47,504 bases of DNA, from positions 2,032 through 49,535 of the forward strand of contig PMAD01000082.1 of NCBI GenBank assembly GCA_003152415.1. The letters are read 5' to 3'. Each line of letters starts with the position of its first letter. The stretch's first letter is position 1. A program made the translations under genes and the position numbers. This DNA comes from Acidobacterium sp. (GTDB lineage Bacteria; Acidobacteriota; Terriglobia; Terriglobales; Acidobacteriaceae). Shown here one piece after another: positions 43,661 through 47,504 of the stretch. A model generated the notes under the pieces. That model had not been told where the DNA came from, searched no databases, and saw only the letters and a list, made by a program, of their open reading frames with translations.

Positions 43661-46597
43661 CTATGGATGGGCGTCGAGCTCGAAGTTGAGAGTAGCGTCG
43701 CCGGTCGCTGCTGTCACCAGAAGTCGGGCCGCCTGGTCATTGGCGGAGAGCGGCGTCAAGGTGAACGAACCGTCGATCCCCGAGATTGCCTGGACAGTCT
43801 GCTGAGCGAGAACAGGCGGCGCAGCGCAGTCTCCCTGAGCTGGGCACGGCTCAGTCCAGCCATCCAGTATCTCGACGATATTGACCGTTGCTCCTGCCAG
43901 CGGATCGCCGAAGGCATCCGTCACGTGCAGGACAACTGGAGCGAAGGTCTGGCTAGCGTTGATGTACTGAGACGTCCCACTCCATGGTGCGAGTGCGGCG
44001 CTCTCCGGATGCACAGGCGTGACGATAAAAGTCGCGCAATTCGTGGTATTCGTGAGACAGGCGCTAACCCACGAATTGACGCTCCCGGTAAACGGCCCCG
44101 CGGAAAGCTGATTGGAGACCAGCCCATTGATGTCGCTGGTGTTCTGCCCCGTAGTGACGATCACGCCCGAAGCCGCAGACACCCAGTTAACGGTCTGGCC
44201 GACTACAGGAATGCCGGACTGACCAAGCACCAGCGCCTGCACTGGCCATTGCACGGTAGCCCCCAGCGCGACGTATAGATTTGGCGTCAACGCCACGATT
44301 GACGGCGGTGCTGACCCGGTGAATTCGGCAATCACGCTGCTTCCAGTCGTGAGAGATGCGGTGATCTGCGCCAGAACTGAAGAGTTCGCGGTGACTGGCA
44401 GGGTCGCTGTGCCATCGCCGGCAGTTACCGCACTGCATGACGTCTTGCCACAGCCCAACACGGCCATGCCTTCAGTCACGGCGAATGTCACCGTTACACC
44501 AGCGGCAGGCGTCTGCGTGGTCACGTTCATGGCACGCACAGTGAAAGGCCGCTCCACTCCGATAGGGACCGAACCCATCGGGGCGACAAGGAGCGAGATA
44601 GCATCGTCGGGCTCGGCATCGTAGCTGACGCCACTCGCGATAGCCGCAACACCGAGAGTTTGCGTGTCCTGGATTTCCACAAGGATGTCGCCGGTGACGC
44701 CGCCAGACGGTGGAGCTATGGCGACGATCACGTTAGGCGTCACACCGGTCACCTGGGCAGCCACGCCGTTCACGGAAACGATGACGGAGGGTCGAAAGCC
44801 CATTCCCTGTATCACCATCTGTCCGCCCTGGACCGGCAGACGAGCAGGAGACACGCTGTCTGCGTAAAGAATGCGGCCATGATAGGCGTAGTCCGGACGC
44901 CCATCCCCTCGAAAGTCCGCCAATCCAATACGAACCTCGCTGTCGGCAACGGTCAGCACCGGAAGCGTTGTCAGGCCGGCTACGTCGCCGTTGAATGGCT
45001 GGACCGTTCCGGTGACAGGGGCAACGCCGATATTATCGGTGCCGTTCCAGGCTCCGACGACGATTTGCGCCTTGTTCTCTGAATTTACTCCTGTATCATC
45101 CAGCGCCTGGGCTTCGACGGTAAACTCACGGCCGCCCTGTGCCCAAAACTGAAACCATCCGGAGTGTCCGTATCCGGTGATTCGTCCGGTCCATTCACCG
45201 GTGACAGGAAGATTTGCAGGTGAACCTTCGGCCCCGTCGGCTCCGCTTTGCATTTCGTCCGCGGCGTCATCGATAACCACTGTTTGGGTGACAGTGGATC
45301 CGGCATTAAGAGTGCCCAGTGCAATTACCGGCATGGTGCCAGAAGGCGTTGCCTGTCCCGTTGTGTAAGGGCCGACCGAGGAACTGCCTGTATACAGCGG
45401 GTTCAAAGCTTCAAACGTCAGCTGATACTGCGATGTAGTCGCACCGGGCGGCAACGGAACACCACTTAGATCGAAGAACCCTTCGAGAACAGGATCGTCG
45501 CTGCCGAAGCGATTCAGCGGATTGCCGTCTACGTCGGTGATGCCCGTGATCGAATTTCCGGCGTTGCCTTGGAAAGACACGCCGCTCACCGCGGTCGCCG
45601 TATAGCGACAATCTGCCACGCCGTTCACGAGCGGCTGCAGAACTACATTGACTCCCTGCATTCCCTGGCCGTCTGGGAACTGAATGGTTCCCCGGAGAGA
45701 AGTGGTCGCTGCAGCGGTGATGGTCTTGCCGGGAAAGCTGCCGACATTAGCAGCAGTAACTGGATAGAGTCGGTCCAGAGCGGCGATGTCGTCGGTCCGA
45801 AGCTGCGTCGGACTGGGCATACATTGGCCGCTGCCCCCATTACAAAGCCTCTCGATGGGATGCATGATCGGCCAGCCAACGAGCCCATTCGCGGTTACTT
45901 GATCGTTCACAAACATCTCTTCGTTGGTCTGCGACCAATCGAGACCCAGCACGCGGCCAAAACCGCGAATCAGTTGGTATTGCAGATTGGCGATCTGAAC
46001 GGCATTGGTTGCGCACAAGCCGTTGACCAGGACAAGAGCGTGAACAGCGTTGCCCGTGACCGCGAGATTGTCGACGCTCACGAGGACGCCGTTGTTCTGG
46101 CAGGCCAGCGGCGAACTCGCGCCTGTGCCGTAGATTGCGTTGATCACGGAGCCGTCAGCGTCGTAAACCACGGCCACTGGCTTGCTCGTGGCCGTTGGCT
46201 GGATATCCGCAGGCAGCGTGATTCCATTTGTGCCGACGGTAACATTCGAGCCGTTCACGTCTTCGGCGAGACTGCCCTCTGACTGAATCGTAACAGCGGC
46301 CGTTTTGACGTTGCTCCACACGGCAGCAGCCGTCGCTACCATCGCGTTCGCTTGCGCCTGGGTGAGTTGAGCGCTCAGATTGCCGAGGTCGGTGTAATAG
46401 GTGACTTGTCCGTTGGCCCAGATGATCGGCTGACCCTTAGCCGACGAGTTGAAGTAGCTTGAGCCAGCAACCCAGCGCGGTCCGCCAGCGTGAGCGATTT
46501 GTGCGGCAAAGATGAGGATCGGAGCCAGCAGAACGAGCAGATTCGAGGTTCGATCCGATGTGTGGCGAATGTCTTCCGAGCCAGCTGCACGGCGCAT
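43661..46597 (-). CDS. Large secreted protein: matrixin-like N-terminal domain with lost HExxH, then IPT/TIG and Big-like domains
   Basis: Signal peptide; LQYQLIRGFGRVLGLDWSQTNEEM in the position of HEFGHVLGLDHS; MVIQGMGFRPSVIVSVNGVAAQVTGV (IPT/TIG). Confidence 0.75.
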   Translation of the reverse strand: MRRAAGSEDIRHTSDRTSNLLVLLAPILIFAAQIAHAGGPRWVAGSSYFNSSAKGQPIIWANGQVTYYTDLGNLSAQLTQAQANAMVATAAAVWSNVKTAAVTIQSEGSLAEDVNGSNVTVGTNGITLPADIQPTATSKPVAVVYDADGSVINAIYGTGASSPLACQNNGVLVSVDNLAVTGNAVHALVLVNGLCATNAVQIANLQYQLIRGFGRVLGLDWSQTNEEMFVNDQVTANGLVGWPIMHPIERLCNGGSGQCMPSPTQLRTDDIAALDRLYPVTAANVGSFPGKTITAAATTSLRGTIQFPDGQGMQGVNVVLQPLVNGVADCRYTATAVSGVSFQGNAGNSITGITDVDGNPLNRFGSDDPVLEGFFDLSGVPLPPGATTSQYQLTFEALNPLYTGSSSVGPYTTGQATPSGTMPVIALGTLNAGSTVTQTVVIDDAADEMQSGADGAEGSPANLPVTGEWTGRITGYGHSGWFQFWAQGGREFTVEAQALDDTGVNSENKAQIVVGAWNGTDNIGVAPVTGTVQPFNGDVAGLTTLPVLTVADSEVRIGLADFRGDGRPDYAYHGRILYADSVSPARLPVQGGQMVIQGMGFRPSVIVSVNGVAAQVTGVTPNVIVAIAPPSGGVTGDILVEIQDTQTLGVAAIASGVSYDAEPDDAISLLVAPMGSVPIGVERPFTVRAMNVTTQTPAAGVTVTFAVTEGMAVLGCGKTSCSAVTAGDGTATLPVTANSSVLAQITASLTTGSSVIAEFTGSAPPSIVALTPNLYVALGATVQWPVQALVLGQSGIPVVGQTVNWVSAASGVIVTTGQNTSDINGLVSNQLSAGPFTGSVNSWVSACLTNTTNCATFIVTPVHPESAALAPWSGTSQYINASQTFAPVVLHVTDAFGDPLAGATVNIVEILDGWTEPCPAQGDCAAPPVLAQQTVQAISGIDGSFTLTPLSANDQAARLLVTAATGDATLNFELDAHP

Positions 46598-46819
46598 GGT
46601 TGGTCCTCCGAAAGCATCTGCAGGTTGTGCAGGATGTGCTTCCGGCTCTATTTCGACATGCGGATGGCTGGTTAGGAGGAAGAATCGAAAGCGAGGTGTG
46701 CTGCATCTTGTCAGTTCGGGACAACGGGTTGGCGCGGTTCCAATTCGGGAGCTGGCGCGAAGTCGGCTGCGACCGTCCGATTCGAGCGGTCACAGGTACA
46801 ATTTGAAAGTTCAGGCAAA

Positions 46820-47504
46820 TGGCAGAAGACATCCGCGATACAGTCATTCTCGGCACTGGCTGCGCCGGTCTCACGGCAGCGATTTATACGGCTCGTGCCA
46901 ATCTGAAGCCGCTGGTTCTGGAAGGGCACGAACCTGGCGGACAACTGTCGATCACGACGCTGGTGGAGAACTTTCCGGGCTGGCCTGATGGCATTCAGGG
47001 TCCCGAACTGATTGAGAACATGAGGAAACAGGCATCTCGGTTTGGCGCCGAGTTTCGGCTGGGACATCTGGCGACGGCGGATCTGACGAAGCATCCGTTT
47101 GCACTGAATCTTGGGCGGGAGACCGTTCATACGAGGACGCTGATTATTGGGAGCGGCGCTTCGGCTCGTTGGCTGGGATTGCCGTCAGAGCAGGCGCTGA
47201 TCGGGCATGGCGTGAGCTCGTGTGCTACTTGTGACGGCTTCTTTTTCTCCGGCAAGGAGATTGCCGTGGTCGGCGGCGGCGATTCAGCGATGGAGGAAGC
47301 GCTGTTTCTGACGCGGTTTGCGACGAAAGTGACGCTGATTCACAGGCGTGAACACTTTCGGGCGTCACGGATCATGCTCGATCGGGCGATCGCGCATCCG
47401 AAGATTGCTTTTATGACCAACGCCGTGGTCCAGGAAGTGCTTGGTGTCGATTCCAAAGAGGTTCAAGGGATTCGAGTGCTGGACACCAAAACCGGCGTCG
47501 AATC
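46820..47504 (+). CDS. trxB: Thioredoxin reductase (partial, runs off window end)
   Basis: DTVILGTGCAGLTAAIYTARANLKPLVLEGHEPGGQL; VSSCATCDGFFFSGKEIAVVGGGDSAMEEALFLT. Confidence 0.95.

Overview
The window is 47.5 kb of GC-rich bacterial chromosome. Gene content and the proline/alanine-rich codon shadows suggest Acidobacteriota (Terriglobia-like); this is inference, as there is no rRNA to confirm it. The left third (1-16 kb) is accessory-like. It holds a class I fumarase fragment, two paralogous vapBC modules with a shared operator-like element, a frameshifted YpdA-type reductase, an orphan histidine kinase, an M28 peptidase, a ParD-like/zeta-kinase toxin-antitoxin (TA) pair under a perfect 25-bp palindrome, several small secreted proteins, and a ~1.4 kb non-coding block full of inverted repeats. 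The middle has hyuBA, bshA and a 13-gene minus-strand flagellar/regulator cluster (OmpR-type regulator, sigma-54 activator without HTH, flgB-flgC-fliE-fliF-fliG-fliH-fliI-fliJ-fliK-flgD-flgE). The right part has lexA, trxA, thrCB, a molybdate locus (HTH-TOBE, modABC), a carboxylesterase, lysA, a large secreted matrixin-like protein with a destroyed zinc motif, and a partial trxB. No tRNA, rRNA, CRISPR array or transposase was seen. The most interesting signals are the structured non-coding block at 15.2-16.6 kb, the leaderless lexA promoter with an ATTC-N7-ATTC direct repeat, the ParD/zeta operator on top of the start codon, the HTH-less flagellar activator, the pseudo-matrixin, heptamer tandem repeats upstream of two genes, and a possible ATT start codon for lysA. 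All calls come from reading the sequence only; no searches were run.
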